Assembly: GCF_002723915.1 (NCBI RefSeq)
Contig: NZ_BEWL01000012.1
Location: forward strand, 28,597 to 92,596
DNA from: Gluconobacter albidus
Lineage (GTDB): Bacteria; Pseudomonadota; Alphaproteobacteria; Acetobacterales; Acetobacteraceae
DNA: 64,000 nucleotides
Reading direction: 5' to 3'
The position numbers were made by a program, and so were the translations under genes. Below are positions 49,393 to 60,502 of the stretch, piece after piece (within the stretch, counting starts at the first letter, position 1; every line of letters starts with the position of its first letter). The notes beneath the pieces were generated by a model. It was given only the letters and a program-made list of their open reading frames with translations, was not told the DNA's origin and ran no database searches.

Positions 49393-51081
49393 TCAGAGCG
49401 CGAGCACCTGCTCGGCTTCATGAACGACTTCAGCCAGAACATCGGCTTCGAACGGAGAGGTCAGCCCTGCTTCGGACACAAGTTGTGCAAATGGCTTGGA
49501 GCCTCCCTCGGCACAGAGCCTGCGGTAAACTTCCAGCGTCCCTTCCCTGTCAAGACGAGATCCCAGCCACAGTTGCAGCGCACAGCACTGCGCCAGCGCG
49601 TAGTCGATATAATAGAACGGCAGCCGGTAGATATGAAGCTGGGCCTGCCAGCGACCACCCTTTGCAGGATAGGCTAGATCGCCCCAGTCCCGCCAGGGCA
49701 TGTAGAGTTTTTCAAGCCGCTGCCAGGTCTGATGCCGCTCTTCCAGCGTCATTTCCGGATGGGCATAAATCTCGTGCTGGAAGTGATCCACGCAGACGCC
49801 GTAAGGAAAGAACGACAGCGCATCAATCAGATGCATGCGTCGATATCGCTCTGCCGCGCCATCCTCGACCAGATCCCCAATCTGCGGCCAGCTCAGGAAT
49901 TCAAGGCCCATGGAATGGATTTCCGCCGCTTCCATAGTTGGCCAGAGCTGGTCGATCCACGGCAGCTCACGGCTTTTCCAGTTCTGGAACGCGTGGCCCA
50001 TTTCGTGGGTGAAAACGCCGATATCGTTATGGGTGCCGTTAAAATTGGCGAAGATATACGGCGTCCCAACCGTCGGAAAAGACGTGCAGAAGCCGCCACC
50101 TGCCTTCCCCTCGCGGTTTTTCAGATCGAGATACCCAAGATCGCGCATCTGGACATAGAAATCCGCCATTTCGCCTGAAGGATCGAGGTCGCGGAACATG
50201 GTTTCAGCGCGCGCCACCAGCAGGTCATGATCACCTGCGGGCTCGGGGTTGCCCTGAAGGTCAATCAGGGCCTCATCCCATGCCATCACCTTGTCCCAGC
50301 CCATTTTCAGACGACGACGCTCCATGAGCGCACTGATCAGGGGCGTGACATACGCCAGAACCTTATCCCGAAAGGCTGCGACCTGTTCAGGGCCGTAATC
50401 CGTTCGACGCATCCGGCGATACCCGAGTTCGATATAGTTCTCGAAACCAAGGGTTTTCGCCATCCGGTCCCGCAGAGCGACCAGTTTGCCGTAAAGGGCA
50501 TCCAGTTCAGCGCCGTTTTGCTCGAAAAAATCCCAGCGCGCCTTCTCCGCCGCATGACGGACATCCCTGTCCATACCCTGAAGATAAGGCACCAGCCCCG
50601 ACAGGTTCAGAACTTTGCCATCGAAAGGAATTTTCGCGGCCGCCAGAAGGGCGGTGTATTCTCCTGAAAGGCGGGCTTCTTCTTCAAGATCTGCACTGAT
50701 GCGCGGATCAAACGTGGTCGTATCGGCTTCCCAGAGCCGCACCACATGCGGTGTTACGATGGCTTCGAGGCCAGCGCGGTCAGGATCGGCCAGCAGGCGC
50801 TTTTTGACCGTCACCTCATGATCGGTCGCGACCGGAGATAAGCGGTCCGCATAATCCCGATCGGCCTTGGCCGTCTCATCCTGCGTATTGCGCGAGAACT
50901 GGAGATGCACATGCGAGGCCCAGGACTCATACTCGCGACGGACGGCGTCAAAAGCCTCCAGCGCCTCGACCCGGTCCCCGGCATCAAGCAGCGATGCAAT
51001 GACATCGTAGCGCGTTTTGAGCGAGTTCTCGTCAGGCCGGGGGAAAGACAGTTCGGAAAAGGGAGGGATTGTCTTCGTCAT
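49393..51081 (-). CDS. M3 family oligoendopeptidase, PepF-like, 562 aa
   Basis: Zinc metallopeptidase with FTHEMGHAFQNW (HExxH) and the second ligand Glu in MEAAEIHSMGLEFL. Other family text includes LDLKNREGKAGGGFCTSFP. It degrades short peptides in the cytoplasm. Start at 51081 (MTKTIPPFSEL). Followed on the other side by two aminotransferase genes in the same direction. Confidence 0.9.
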   Translation of the reverse strand: MTKTIPPFSELSFPRPDENSLKTRYDVIASLLDAGDRVEALEAFDAVRREYESWASHVHLQFSRNTQDETAKADRDYADRLSPVATDHEVTVKKRLLADPDRAGLEAIVTPHVVRLWEADTTTFDPRISADLEEEARLSGEYTALLAAAKIPFDGKVLNLSGLVPYLQGMDRDVRHAAEKARWDFFEQNGAELDALYGKLVALRDRMAKTLGFENYIELGYRRMRRTDYGPEQVAAFRDKVLAYVTPLISALMERRRLKMGWDKVMAWDEALIDLQGNPEPAGDHDLLVARAETMFRDLDPSGEMADFYVQMRDLGYLDLKNREGKAGGGFCTSFPTVGTPYIFANFNGTHNDIGVFTHEMGHAFQNWKSRELPWIDQLWPTMEAAEIHSMGLEFLSWPQIGDLVEDGAAERYRRMHLIDALSFFPYGVCVDHFQHEIYAHPEMTLEERHQTWQRLEKLYMPWRDWGDLAYPAKGGRWQAQLHIYRLPFYYIDYALAQCCALQLWLGSRLDREGTLEVYRRLCAEGGSKPFAQLVSEAGLTSPFEADVLAEVVHEAEQVLAL

Positions 51082-51135
51082 GATCCAATTCTGACATTCC
51101 CCCGCTTCTGCGTCCATGCCCTGCCTTTGCTCCTG

Positions 51136-52347
51136 TCAGACGGGCTGGATAGCGCCCACGAACTGCGCAATACGGCGACAGGCTTCTGCCAGCTGTTCAT
51201 CAGACGCCGCAAAGGACAGACGAAGATACGGACTGTATCCAAAGGCCGAACCCGGAACGGTCGCGACATGCGCCTCTTCGAGAAGGGCCTCCGCAAACGC
51301 CACATCCGTATCCAGAAGACGCCCCTCTCCGGATGTTCTGCCAATCAGGGCCGCGATCCCCGGATAGGCATAAAACGCACCTTCCGGCATGACGCAGGTC
51401 AGTCCGGGCACGTTCTGCAATGCACCAACGACCAGAGCCCGACGGCGCTCATACGTCGCCAGCATCCGTGCAATTCCGTCAGTATCCCCATCCAGAGCGG
51501 CAACCGACCCGGCCTGTGCAAGCGTGCAGACACCAGATGTGGAATTGCCCTGAACGGCAATCATGGCTTGGATCAGTGGTACGGGACCGCAGGCAAACCC
51601 GACACGCCACCCTGTCATGGCATAGGCTTTCGCCATGCCGTTCACGATCAGGATCCGGTCCGCCAGATCAGGCGCGATGTTCAGCAGGGAGAGATGTTTG
51701 CGGCCGTCGAATGTGAGATGCTCATAAATCTCGTCGCTCATCACGAGAACATGCGGCGCCTCGCGCAGCACATCTGCAATGGCTTCCAGATCCTGTCGTT
51801 CCAGGATGGCGCCCGTCGGGTTATTCGGGAAATTCAGAACCAGCCATTTCGTACGCGGCGTAATGGCGTCGCGGATGGCCTCCGGGTCCGGACGAAAGCC
51901 GTCCTCTTCCCGACAGAGGATCTCGACCGGAACCCCACCCAGCATCCGGGTGATTAGCGGATAGCTTACCCAGTACGGCGCGGGAATGATGACCTCGTCG
52001 CCAGCTTCCAGCGACGCCATCAGCGCATTGAAAATAATCTGTTTGCCACCATTCGCGACCATGATCCGACTGGACGCAACGTCCAGATCGTTATCACGCC
52101 CGAACTTGCGGATGATGGCGTCGATCAGCGGTTTTTGTCCGGGAATCGGAGGATACCCGGTATCCCCGGCCCTGGCGGCCGCATAGGCGGCGTCAATCGC
52201 CTCAGGCGGCGACGGAAAGTCCGGCTGCCCCAGAGCGAGCGAAATGACATCCGCCCCCTGTACCCTCAGTTCGCGGGCGCGGGCAGCCATGGCGATCGTT
52301 GCAGGCCGGGGCAGCTCCGCAAGGCGTGATGCGATGGTAAAACTCAT
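51136..52347 (-). CDS. PLP aminotransferase, AspC-like paralogue 1, 403 aa
   Basis: Class I aminotransferase with SLALGQPDFPSPP at the start, NFPNNPTGA, MSDEIYEHL and the PLP-lysine in VNGMAKAYAMTGWRVGF. It probably transfers amino groups of aspartate or aromatic amino acids. The ATG overlaps the stop of the next upstream paralogue (ATGA), so both are made from one mRNA. Confidence 0.88.
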   Translation of the reverse strand: MSFTIASRLAELPRPATIAMAARARELRVQGADVISLALGQPDFPSPPEAIDAAYAAARAGDTGYPPIPGQKPLIDAIIRKFGRDNDLDVASSRIMVANGGKQIIFNALMASLEAGDEVIIPAPYWVSYPLITRMLGGVPVEILCREEDGFRPDPEAIRDAITPRTKWLVLNFPNNPTGAILERQDLEAIADVLREAPHVLVMSDEIYEHLTFDGRKHLSLLNIAPDLADRILIVNGMAKAYAMTGWRVGFACGPVPLIQAMIAVQGNSTSGVCTLAQAGSVAALDGDTDGIARMLATYERRRALVVGALQNVPGLTCVMPEGAFYAYPGIAALIGRTSGEGRLLDTDVAFAEALLEEAHVATVPGSAFGYSPYLRLSFAASDEQLAEACRRIAQFVGAIQPV

Positions 52348-53546
52348 GAAAGACCCTGACAGAAATTCTGGATCCGGGTGCAGGCTTCAACCAGGAGTTC
52401 CGTGCTGGTGGCATAGGAAATCCGGAAATATCCCGGCGTCAGAAACGCCGTTCCGTGCACCGCCGCAACGCCGGTTTCTTCCAGAAGAGCCGTTACGAAA
52501 GCCTCGTCACTATCAATCAGGCGGCCGCCCTTGGTGGTTTTGCCCAAGACGCCCGCAATGGACGGAAAGGCGTAAAACGCCCCTTCAGGAAGAGCACAGC
52601 TTAGACCGGGCGCATCATTGAGCATACCAATCACCAGATTGCGCCGCTCCTGATAAACCTTCACCATATCCGAAATGAAGTCCTGAGGACCGGACACGGC
52701 TTCCTGCGCTGCCGCCTGCGCGATAGAACAGGGATTGCTCGTGCTCTGCCCCTGCAGCTTGATGAGCTGTTTCGTGAACTCCACCGGGGCCGCGGCAAAT
52801 CCAATCCGCCAGCCCGTCATGGCATAAGCTTTGGACACACCATTCATCGTCACGGTGCGTGAACGCAGCCGTGGCTCAACCTGCACGACGGTCTTGGCCA
52901 CAGCACCATCATACAGAAGCTTGGCGTACATATCGTCGGTCAGGATCCAGATGTCCGGATAGTCCAGCAGGACATCCGTCAACTCCTTCAGGGCGGCCTC
53001 ATTATATGCTGCCCCCGTCGGATTGCACGGTGAATTGAGGCAGAGCCATTTCGTCCGGGGCGTGATGGCTGCGCGAAGCTGTTCTGCCGTCAGGCGAAAG
53101 CCATTTTCGGGGTCAGTCTGGACAATGACGGGCGTCCCATCGGCCAGCGTTACGATGTCGGGATAAGACACCCAGGCGGGGGCTGGAATGATGACTTCAT
53201 CGCCTGCATTCAGGGTCGATACCATGACGTTGTAGATAACCTGCTTGCCACCCGTGGAGACGCAGATTTCTTCAGCCTTGTAGTCCAGATCAAAGTCGGC
53301 GTTCAGACGGGCCGCGACAGCCTTGCGCAGTTCGAGCGTCCCAGGAACATCCGTATATTTTGTCTTGCCGGCCTCGATCGCCCGGATTGCCGCACGCTTG
53401 ATGAAGTCAGGAGTATCGAAATCCGGCTCACCTGCGGAAAGGCTGATGATATCGCTGCCCTGAGCCTTGAGGGCACGCGCTTTCTGGGTCACGGCAATCG
53501 TCTGACTGGGAAGAATGCGGTTCAGACGGTCGGCAATAAAGGACAT
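52344..53546 (-). CDS. Aspartate aminotransferase, AatA-like paralogue 2, 400 aa
   Basis: Start at 53546 (MSFIADRLNRILPSQT). Features: SLSAGEPDFDTPDFI, ETNDP-like CLNSPCNPTGAAYN, LTDDMYAKLLYDG and the PLP site MNGVSKAYAMTGWRIGF. This is the common alphaproteobacterial aspartate/prephenate aminotransferase type. It is fused in operon with the adjacent paralogue, which shares its layout but differs at many positions. Confidence 0.9.
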   Translation of the reverse strand: MSFIADRLNRILPSQTIAVTQKARALKAQGSDIISLSAGEPDFDTPDFIKRAAIRAIEAGKTKYTDVPGTLELRKAVAARLNADFDLDYKAEEICVSTGGKQVIYNVMVSTLNAGDEVIIPAPAWVSYPDIVTLADGTPVIVQTDPENGFRLTAEQLRAAITPRTKWLCLNSPCNPTGAAYNEAALKELTDVLLDYPDIWILTDDMYAKLLYDGAVAKTVVQVEPRLRSRTVTMNGVSKAYAMTGWRIGFAAAPVEFTKQLIKLQGQSTSNPCSIAQAAAQEAVSGPQDFISDMVKVYQERRNLVIGMLNDAPGLSCALPEGAFYAFPSIAGVLGKTTKGGRLIDSDEAFVTALLEETGVAAVHGTAFLTPGYFRISYATSTELLVEACTRIQNFCQGLS

Positions 53547-53631
53547 GACAGGGTTCCGGATCATTTCGATGACGCGATCCTAGGCATGTTCCAACAGTTT
53601 TGACCACAGGCAGCCGGGCTGCGATCAACAA

Positions 53632-53660
53632 AAAAGGCGCCTTCCCTAAGGAAGGCGCCT
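53632..53660 (-). terminator. Terminator of the leu operon
   Basis: On the minus strand AGGCGCCTTCC-TTAG-GGAAGGCGCCT is followed by a U run (53635-53629). It lies 30 bases behind the leuB stop, ending the long ffh-to-leuB array. Confidence 0.92.
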
Positions 53661-53689
53661 GATATGTGTCAGACAGGTACCGTAAAAGG

Positions 53690-54799
53690 TCAGGCGAGCT
53701 TTTCCATCTCGCGCAGCACGGCCTGTCCCATCATTTCGGTTCCGACTCGAGCCATGCCGGGAGACATGATATCCCCGGTCCGCAGGCCCGAAGCCAGCAC
53801 GTTCGACACAGCCGTTTCAATCAGATCGGCATCCTCGGCGCGATTGAGCGAATAACGCAGCAGCATTGCAAAAGACAGGATTTGCGCCAGCGGATTGGCG
53901 ATCCCCTTGCCTGCAATATCCGGCGCGCTGCCATGAATCGGCTCGTACAGAGCATTGCGCTTACCATCGGCGCGAACCGGGCCAAGCGTTGCGGAAGGCA
54001 GCATTCCGAGCGAACCCGTCAGCATCGACGCCAGGTCGGACAGAATGTCCCCGAACAGGTTGCCCGTTACAATAACGTCGAACTGGTTCGGGTCACGCAC
54101 GAGCTGCATCGCGCAGTTATCGGCCAGCATATGCGAAAGCTGGACGTCGGGATATTCGCGCTTGTGAATGTCGGTCACGACCTCCTTCCACAAAAGGCCG
54201 CTTTCCATGACATTGCACTTTTCGACCGAACACACGCGGTTGTCGCGCTTGCGGGCCAGGTCGAACGCCACGCGAGCCACACGCTCGATTTCGGACGTCG
54301 TGTAAACTTCCGTGTTGATACCGCGACGGGAGCCATCGGGCAGTGTCTCGATGCCACGCGGCTCACCGAAATAGATGCCACCAACCGTCTCGCGAACGAT
54401 CATCAGGTCAAGCCCGCGCACCACTTCAGGCTTCAGCGCGGAGGCGTCAATCAGGGCATCGAACAGCTTGGCCGGGCGCAGATTGGCGAACAGTTCAAGT
54501 TCCTTGCGGAGCTTGAGGATCGCAACTTCCGGGCGCTTATCGAACCCGACATGGCTCCAGGCCGGATCCCCCACAGAGCCAAACAGAACCGCATCAGCCT
54601 TGCGGGCCAGTTCAATGACCTCATCGCGGATCGGCACGCCGTGTACGGCAAGCGAGGCTGCACCAACGAGTTCTTCCGTGATTTCAAGCTTCAGTCCGCG
54701 ATGCGCACTCATCCAGTGCACAATCCGCGCAACTTCGCGCATGACTTCCGGGCCGATTCCGTCTCCGGCCAGAACCAGAAGCTTGTGTGCGTCGCTCAT
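53690..54799 (-). CDS. leuB: 3-isopropylmalate dehydrogenase, 369 aa
   Basis: NAD-dependent beta-decarboxylating dehydrogenase: [17 protein letters not shown] at the start, [11 protein letters not shown], and the NAD-site region [18 protein letters not shown]. It catalyses the third leucine-specific step. Start at 54799 overlaps the leuD stop; the upstream extension is inside leuD. Confidence 0.96.
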   Translation of the reverse strand: MSDAHKLLVLAGDGIGPEVMREVARIVHWMSAHRGLKLEITEELVGAASLAVHGVPIRDEVIELARKADAVLFGSVGDPAWSHVGFDKRPEVAILKLRKELELFANLRPAKLFDALIDASALKPEVVRGLDLMIVRETVGGIYFGEPRGIETLPDGSRRGINTEVYTTSEIERVARVAFDLARKRDNRVCSVEKCNVMESGLLWKEVVTDIHKREYPDVQLSHMLADNCAMQLVRDPNQFDVIVTGNLFGDILSDLASMLTGSLGMLPSATLGPVRADGKRNALYEPIHGSAPDIAGKGIANPLAQILSFAMLLRYSLNRAEDADLIETAVSNVLASGLRTGDIMSPGMARVGTEMMGQAVLREMEKLA

Positions 54800-55422
54800 T
54801 TCACAGTCCCTATGGTAATTGACGGCACCCACGCACGGCTGGGGCGATGTTCGAAGCTGCTGATTTCGGTATCATGCGCCATGGTCTGACCGATGTCGTC
54901 CAGCCCTTCCAGCAACATGTGGCGACGGAACGGATCGACCTCGAACGCGATGGTCTCGCCATTCGGACGCACGATAACCTGACGCTCCAGATCTACTGTC
55001 AGACGCGAATTCGAACCCTGACGCGCATCGTCCATCAATTCGTCACAGATTTCGCGCGGCAGCGGGATCGGCAGAATGCCGTTCTTGAAGCAGTTATTGA
55101 AAAAGATGTCGGCAAAGCTGGGTGCAATGACGCAACGGATGCCGAAGTCCAGCAGGGCCCAAGGGGCATGTTCACGCGAGGAGCCACATCCCAGATTATC
55201 ATAGGTAATCAGGATTTCGGCATGCCGGTACGGCTCCTGATTGAGCACGAAATCCGGCTTTTCATTGCCATCGGCGTCATAACGCTGGGCGGCAAAAGCA
55301 TTCTTCCCCAGACCGGTCCGCTGAATGGTCTTGAGGAAGCGGGCGGGAATGATCTGGTCCGTGTCGATGTTCTCGGTCGGCATGGGCGCCGCAATGGCGG
55401 TGAGTTCCGTGAACTTGTCCAT
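54796..55422 (-). CDS. leuD: 3-isopropylmalate dehydratase small subunit, 208 aa
   Basis: Swivelling domain of the isomerase: [31 protein letters not shown] and [17 protein letters not shown]. It pairs with LeuC to isomerise isopropylmalate. Start shares bases with the leuC stop. Confidence 0.96.
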   Translation of the reverse strand: MDKFTELTAIAAPMPTENIDTDQIIPARFLKTIQRTGLGKNAFAAQRYDADGNEKPDFVLNQEPYRHAEILITYDNLGCGSSREHAPWALLDFGIRCVIAPSFADIFFNNCFKNGILPIPLPREICDELMDDARQGSNSRLTVDLERQVIVRPNGETIAFEVDPFRRHMLLEGLDDIGQTMAHDTEISSFEHRPSRAWVPSITIGTVK

Positions 55423-56849
55423 CAGACGGTTTCCTTCGCCAGTTCACGCACATCGCACAGATGCCCCCTGACAGCCGCCGCCGCCGCCATGGCGGGCGAA
55501 CAGAGATGCGTACGGCCATCCGGGCCCTGACGGCCTTCAAAATTGCGGTTGGATGTCGAAGCACAGCGCTGGCCCGGCGTCAGACGGTCCGGGTTCATCC
55601 CCAGACACATCGAACAGCCCGCCTCACGCCATTCAAAACCGGCATCCAAGAACACCTTGTCCAGTCCTTCGGCTTCAGCCGCATGCTTCACCAGACCAGA
55701 GCCGGGAACGATCATGGCCCGAACCCCCTCGGCAACATGTCGTCCGCGCACCACGTCCGCCGCAGCGCGCAGATCTTCCAGACGGCTGTTCGTGCAGGAA
55801 CCAATGAACACGACATCCACAGGCGTCCCGGCAATCTTCTGCCCGGCTTCAAGACCCATATAGTCCAGAGCGCGCTGGATCTGGGCCGCGCGGGCCGGAT
55901 CGGCCACGTCCGACGGAGAAGGCACGGAACCGTCGATTGGCAGCACGTCCTGCGGGCTGGTGCCCCACGTGACGGACGGGATGATCTCTTCAGCAGCGAG
56001 CGTGACTTCAGTATCGAAATAGGCGCCTTCGTCAGACGCCAGACTGCGCCAGTAGTCACAGGCCTGATCGAACGCCTCACCCTTCGGGGCAAACGGGCGG
56101 CCCTTCACATAAGCGAAGGTCGTCTCGTCAGGAGCAACCAGACCCGCACGCGCACCAGCTTCGATGGACATGTTGCACACCGTCATACGCCCGGCCATAT
56201 CCAGATCGCGGATCGCAGATCCTGCAAATTCAATGACATGCCCGGTGCCGCCAGCGGTGCCAATGCGCCCGATGATGGCCAGCATGATGTCCTTGGCCGT
56301 CACACCGGGGCCGACCTTGCCTTCAACCGAGACGCGCATGTTCTTCGCGGGTTTCTGCAGGATCGTCTGGGTCGCGAGCACATGCTCGACCTCGGACGTG
56401 CCGATCCCGAACGCCAGCGAACCAAGGGCTCCATGCGTGGAGGTATGACTGTCGCCGCAGACGATCGTCATGCCAGGCAGAGAGATGCCCTGCTCCGGCC
56501 CGACAACATGCACGATCCCCTGAGAGGCGGAACGCAGCGGAAAATAGGGAATGCCGAATTCGGCAACATTCTTCTCAAGCGTTTCGATCTGGAGGCGGCT
56601 CTGCGGCTCCTCGATCGGCTTGGAACGGTCGGACGTGGGGACGTTGTGGTCCACCACGGCCACCGTGGCATCCGGACGGCGCACGCGACGCCCGGACAGC
56701 CGCAGACCTTCAAAAGCCTGCGGACTTGTCACCTCATGAACGAGGTGCCGGTCGATGTAGAGGATGCACGTCCCGTCCTCGATACGTTCGACGACATGAT
56801 CGTCCCAGATCTTGTCAAAAAGGGTTCTGGGCGAATTGGTAACGGGCAT
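55422..56849 (-). CDS. leuC: 3-isopropylmalate dehydratase large subunit, 475 aa
   Basis: Aconitase-type iron-sulfur enzyme. [29 protein letters not shown] and [10 protein letters not shown] carry the three cluster cysteines. Start [20 protein letters not shown]. It follows rplS by 21 bases, an unusual joining of leucine biosynthesis to ribosomal genes but common in acetic acid bacteria and relatives (from memory). Confidence 0.96.
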   Translation of the reverse strand: MPVTNSPRTLFDKIWDDHVVERIEDGTCILYIDRHLVHEVTSPQAFEGLRLSGRRVRRPDATVAVVDHNVPTSDRSKPIEEPQSRLQIETLEKNVAEFGIPYFPLRSASQGIVHVVGPEQGISLPGMTIVCGDSHTSTHGALGSLAFGIGTSEVEHVLATQTILQKPAKNMRVSVEGKVGPGVTAKDIMLAIIGRIGTAGGTGHVIEFAGSAIRDLDMAGRMTVCNMSIEAGARAGLVAPDETTFAYVKGRPFAPKGEAFDQACDYWRSLASDEGAYFDTEVTLAAEEIIPSVTWGTSPQDVLPIDGSVPSPSDVADPARAAQIQRALDYMGLEAGQKIAGTPVDVVFIGSCTNSRLEDLRAAADVVRGRHVAEGVRAMIVPGSGLVKHAAEAEGLDKVFLDAGFEWREAGCSMCLGMNPDRLTPGQRCASTSNRNFEGRQGPDGRTHLCSPAMAAAAAVRGHLCDVRELAKETV

Positions 56850-56870
56850 CCTGTCTCTACTCCGAACGGT

Positions 56871-57263
56871 TTAGGAAGCGGCCTTGCTGTCCGCCTTCGG
56901 CAGATCGCGGGGACGCTCGGCAATACGGGCGGACTTGCCCGAACGGCCACGCAGATAATACAGCTTTGCGCGACGGACCTTACCGCGACGCACAACTTCG
57001 ATGCTGGCGATCGACGGTGCGTACAGCGGGAATACGCGCTCCACGCCTTCACCGTTGGAGATCTTGCGAACCGTGAAGTTGCTGTTCAGGCCCTTGTTGG
57101 AACGGGCGATAACAACACCTTCGAAGCTCTGAACACGCTCACGCGTGCCTTCGACAACGCGGACGCCAACGCGGACCGTGTCACCTGCAATGAACTCGGG
57201 AACAGCGCGGACGCCGGAAAGACGCTCGATCTCGCGCGCCTCATACTGCTGGATAATGTTCAT
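56871..57263 (-). CDS. rplS: 50S ribosomal protein L19, 130 aa
   Basis: [40 protein letters not shown] and [20 protein letters not shown] are L19 signatures. The protein joins the subunit bridge. ATG at 57263; a C-terminal extension of about 20 residues beyond the usual length is Ala/Lys/Asp-rich. Confidence 0.96.
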   Translation of the reverse strand: MNIIQQYEAREIERLSGVRAVPEFIAGDTVRVGVRVVEGTRERVQSFEGVVIARSNKGLNSNFTVRKISNGEGVERVFPLYAPSIASIEVVRRGKVRRAKLYYLRGRSGKSARIAERPRDLPKADSKAAS

Positions 57264-57287
57264 GACCAAACTCCTGAAAACAAAACT

Positions 57288-57992
57288 TCAATGGACCTGC
57301 TGTCGTGCCAGATACGCATCCCAGAGGTCCGGGCGGCGCGCCTTCGTGACGGCGATTGACTGTTCATGGCGCCAGCGGGCGATGGCACCATGGTTGCCGG
57401 AGAGAAGAATGTCGGGCACGTCCCGCCCGTCCCACACTGCCGGCTTGGTGTACTGTGGATATTCAAGAAGCCCCTCGGCGAAGCTCTCATCCTGACCGCT
57501 GACATCCGACCCCATGACGCCGGGAAGAAGACGGACGCATGCATCCAGAAGAGTCAGGGCAGGAATTTCCCCCCCTGACAGCACGACGTCGCCCATGCAG
57601 AGCTGTTCGATATCGTGCTTTTCCAGAACGCGCTCGTCCACGCCTTCAAAGCGCCCACAGAGAACGACAACCCCCGGTCCGGAGGACAGGCGCTCCGCAT
57701 CTTCATGCGACATGCGCTTGCCCCGTGGCGTCGGGTAGACGACCGGACGGCCATCCAGCGCGGGAAGCGCCGAGAGGGCCGTATCCAGAACGTCTGCCCG
57801 CATCACCATGCCGGCTCCACCACCGAAAGGCGTGTCATCGACGGCCCGGTGACGTCCCAGTCCATGCTGGCGCAGATCGTGCGCCTCGCAGGACCAGATT
57901 CTCCGCTCCAGCGCCCGGCCCGCGAGGGAGAACCCCAACGGCCCCGGGAACATGTCAGGGAAAAGGGTCAGGATGTCCGCGCGCCAGCTCAT
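57288..57992 (-). CDS. trmD: tRNA (guanine37-N1)-methyltransferase, 234 aa
   Basis: SPOUT methylase with [51 protein letters not shown] and the knot region [16 protein letters not shown]. It methylates G37 of tRNAs to prevent frameshifting. Start overlaps the rimM stop. Confidence 0.96.
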   Translation of the reverse strand: MSWRADILTLFPDMFPGPLGFSLAGRALERRIWSCEAHDLRQHGLGRHRAVDDTPFGGGAGMVMRADVLDTALSALPALDGRPVVYPTPRGKRMSHEDAERLSSGPGVVVLCGRFEGVDERVLEKHDIEQLCMGDVVLSGGEIPALTLLDACVRLLPGVMGSDVSGQDESFAEGLLEYPQYTKPAVWDGRDVPDILLSGNHGAIARWRHEQSIAVTKARRPDLWDAYLARQQVH

Positions 57993-58531
57993 GCCCGCAC
58001 CTGGACCTCGCCGGAAAGATCCCCCTCGACCTCGACTTCAACAGGAGGGACAAGAACCACTTCCCGTTTCGCAAGATCCACATGGGGAACACAGACCAGC
58101 GTGAACGGCACGATCAGACCACGATCCACTTCGAGGCTGACGCCTGCGCCGTAATCGTGAACCACCGACACCGTCCCGAGAACTTCTCCGTCTTCCGAGA
58201 CAGCCGTCATACCGATCAGATCGGCATGATAGAATTCGTCGTCTCCGGTTTCCGGAAGAACGGTCCGCGGAACATACAGCTTCGCATTGACCAGACGTTC
58301 GGCGGCCGTACGGTCAGGAAGATCCTGTCCGTCGGCGTCCGTCAGTGCAGCCACGCCTGCCGAAATCCAGCGGGCCGTCCACGCCCTGCCCTGCCCGTCA
58401 TGCAGCACGCCCAGCGTCTCGACCGAAGCCGGATCATCTGTGGCAGCATGAAGATGCACCAGACCGCGGACACCGTGCGGACGACCGACGGTGGCAATCA
58501 GGACATCGCTGTCAGGGTTGAAGCGGGGCAC
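57989..58531 (-). CDS. rimM: Ribosome maturation factor RimM, 180 aa
   Basis: [20 protein letters not shown] is the RimM N-terminal barrel; the PRC-barrel half has [19 protein letters not shown] and [11 protein letters not shown]. It helps 30S head assembly and binds S19. Between rpsP and trmD as in most bacteria. Confidence 0.95.
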   Translation of the reverse strand: MPRFNPDSDVLIATVGRPHGVRGLVHLHAATDDPASVETLGVLHDGQGRAWTARWISAGVAALTDADGQDLPDRTAAERLVNAKLYVPRTVLPETGDDEFYHADLIGMTAVSEDGEVLGTVSVVHDYGAGVSLEVDRGLIVPFTLVCVPHVDLAKREVVLVPPVEVEVEGDLSGEVQVRA

Positions 58532-58559
58532 GTCTCGGGCTTCCTGAAAAGCGGCTCAA

Positions 58560-58904
58560 TCAGGCCGCGGCAGCAGCGGCGGCAGCCTTGGCGCGTTCCT
58601 GAGCCTTCGCCTTCGGAGCGGACTGCTTGGGCTGCTCGTTGTAGGTCGGCTTCGGAGCCAGGCCTGCATTGCCGAGGAAGCGGGCAACACGGTCCGTGGC
58701 GAGGGCGCCGTTGGACAGCCAGTGCTTGATGCGCTCGTCAACGAGACGGATACGGTCGGCGTGATCGGCCGGCAGCATCGGGTTGTAGGAACCGACCTTC
58801 TCGATGAAACGGCCATCACGCGGGCTGCGGCTGTCAGCAACAACGATGTGGTAGTAGGGACGCTTCTTGGCACCTGCACGTGCAAGGCGGATCTTGAGGC
58901 TCAT
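58560..58904 (-). CDS. rpsP: 30S ribosomal protein S16, 114 aa
   Basis: [34 protein letters not shown] and [20 protein letters not shown] are S16 features. The C-terminal 30 residues are an Ala/Lys tail longer than in E. coli, common in this class. Start at 58904, not the longer frame. Confidence 0.96.
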   Translation of the reverse strand: MSLKIRLARAGAKKRPYYHIVVADSRSPRDGRFIEKVGSYNPMLPADHADRIRLVDERIKHWLSNGALATDRVARFLGNAGLAPKPTYNEQPKQSAPKAKAQERAKAAAAAAAA

Positions 58905-58944
58905 GAAATACTCCTGAGAGACAGACTTGTAAAAACGGGACGGA

Positions 58945-60372
58945 TCAGACGAAAGGCGGGCGTCCACCGGGTTTCCCCCCGGGACCGCCCATGCCCTTCA
59001 TCAGATCCGCCAGACCTCCTGCACCACCCATGCCGCGCATCAGGCCACCAAGGCCCATCTTGCTGATGCGTTTCATCATGGTGGACATGTCGTTGAACTG
59101 TTTGAGCAGCCGGTTGATCTCCGGAACCGTGGTTCCCGAGCCTGCCGCGATGCGCTTCTTGCGGGACGCCTTGATGATGTCCGGCGTTTTGCGCTCCTGC
59201 TTCGTCATCGAGGAAATGATGGCCTTGTGACGCTTGAAGATCGACGTATCGAGCTCCTTGTCACCCAGCATATCCTTGATCTTTCCCATCCCCGGCATCA
59301 TGCCGAGAATGCCGGAAATCGAGCCCATGCGGTTGATCTGGTCGATCTGGGAAACATAGTCATCCAGATCGAACTTGCCCGCGAGCATCTTCTTGGCGAC
59401 GCGCTCGCCTTCCTCGTGATCGAGGGTTTCGGCGGCACGCTCCACCAACCCTGCGACGTCGCCCAGGCCGAGGATACGGCCGGCGACACGCTCGGGATGG
59501 AATTCTTCAAGCGCTTCGAGATTCTCGCCCGAACCGGTCAGCTTGATCGGCGCGCCCGTGATGGCCTTCATGGACAGCGCCGCGCCACCGCGGGCATCAC
59601 CGTCCATCCGGCTCATGACGACGCCGGTAATCCCGACGGCTTCGTTGAAGGCCTTCGCCGTGTTGACGGCGTCCTGACCCGTCATTGCGTCGACGACCAG
59701 CAGCGTTTCGGCCGGCTTGGTAAGCGTGCGGATTTCCCGCACTTCATCCATCAGCGCTTCGTCGATGGACAGGCGGCCTGCCGTATCGAGAATGACGACG
59801 TCATAACCTTCAAGACGCCCGGTCTCGAGGGCACGTTTCGCGATCTGGACGGGGGACTGACCAGCAATGATCGGCAGGGCCTGAACACGCCCCGTCTTGG
59901 CGTTGACGCGCTCGGCCAGCTGCTGGAGCTGGAGCTGCGCAGCCGGACGCTGGACGTCAAGGCTGGCGAGAAGGACTTTCTTGTTCTCACGACCGGACAG
60001 ACGCAGGGCAATCTTGCCCGACGTCGTGGTCTTTCCGGAACCCTGAAGGCCCACCATCAGCACCGGAACCGGCGGATTGGCGGACAGGTTCAGCGGCACG
60101 GCCCCTGCCCCGCCCAGTGCGTCGATCAGGGCATCGTTGACGATCTTGGCAACGGCCTGCCCCGGAGAAACGCTTTCCAGTACCTCCTGGCCAACAGACC
60201 GTTCACGGACCTTGTTGACGAAGTCCCGCACCACGGGCAGAGCAACGTCTGCCTCCAGCATGGCGAGACGCACTTCACGCATGGCCTCGGTGACATCAGC
60301 CTCCGAGAGCTTCCCGTTCTTGGAAAGCCCTTCGAGGACACCGGACATCTTGCCTGAGAGTTGATCGAACAA
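58945..60372 (-). CDS. ffh: Signal recognition particle GTPase Ffh, 475 aa
   Basis: N-domain, then G-domain: [17 protein letters not shown] (P-loop), [20 protein letters not shown] and [13 protein letters not shown]. The M-domain ends in a methionine/glycine-rich tail ([16 protein letters not shown]). TTG start at 60372 with AAGGTG upstream; the ATG at 60348 is an alternative. It targets membrane proteins co-translationally. First gene of the long leftward operon. Confidence 0.96.
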   Translation of the reverse strand: MFDQLSGKMSGVLEGLSKNGKLSEADVTEAMREVRLAMLEADVALPVVRDFVNKVRERSVGQEVLESVSPGQAVAKIVNDALIDALGGAGAVPLNLSANPPVPVLMVGLQGSGKTTTSGKIALRLSGRENKKVLLASLDVQRPAAQLQLQQLAERVNAKTGRVQALPIIAGQSPVQIAKRALETGRLEGYDVVILDTAGRLSIDEALMDEVREIRTLTKPAETLLVVDAMTGQDAVNTAKAFNEAVGITGVVMSRMDGDARGGAALSMKAITGAPIKLTGSGENLEALEEFHPERVAGRILGLGDVAGLVERAAETLDHEEGERVAKKMLAGKFDLDDYVSQIDQINRMGSISGILGMMPGMGKIKDMLGDKELDTSIFKRHKAIISSMTKQERKTPDIIKASRKKRIAAGSGTTVPEINRLLKQFNDMSTMMKRISKMGLGGLMRGMGGAGGLADLMKGMGGPGGKPGGRPPFV

Positions 60373-60397
60373 CGGGTCACCTTAAAAGCAAACAGAA

Positions 60398-60433
60398 ACA
60401 CGCCACTGCGCGAGTCTTCGCGAGGTGGCGTGT
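60398..60433 (-). terminator. Hairpin in the ffh leader / behind the Spy-like gene
   Basis: On the minus strand ACACGCCAC pairs with GTGGCGTGT (60433-60425 with 60406-60398), with an inner TCGCG/CGCGA stem. A broken U-rich stretch follows. It may end the Spy-like gene or act as an attenuator in the ffh leader. Confidence 0.55.
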
Positions 60434-60448
60434 CCGGAAACAGAGTTG

Positions 60449-60486
60449 GTCTATATCCTTGCCGCCAGGGCGTCAAGGATATAGAC
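60449..60486 (-). promoter_or_regulatory. Perfect 13-bp inverted repeat with promoter-like boxes before ffh
   Basis: GTCTATATCCTTG and CAAGGATATAGAC flank a 12-base centre. On the minus strand this gives TTGACG (60476-60471), a 15-base spacer and TATAGA (60455-60450), a candidate sigma-70 promoter overlapped by an operator-like palindrome. Confidence 0.5.
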
Positions 60487-60502
60487 GCAGAAACCTCGGT
60501 TT

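Noticed and set aside
55461..57359. Plus-strand frame of 632 codons opposite leuC and rplS
   Set aside because: The minus strand holds complete LeuC and L19 with all signatures; the plus frame is a codon-usage shadow.
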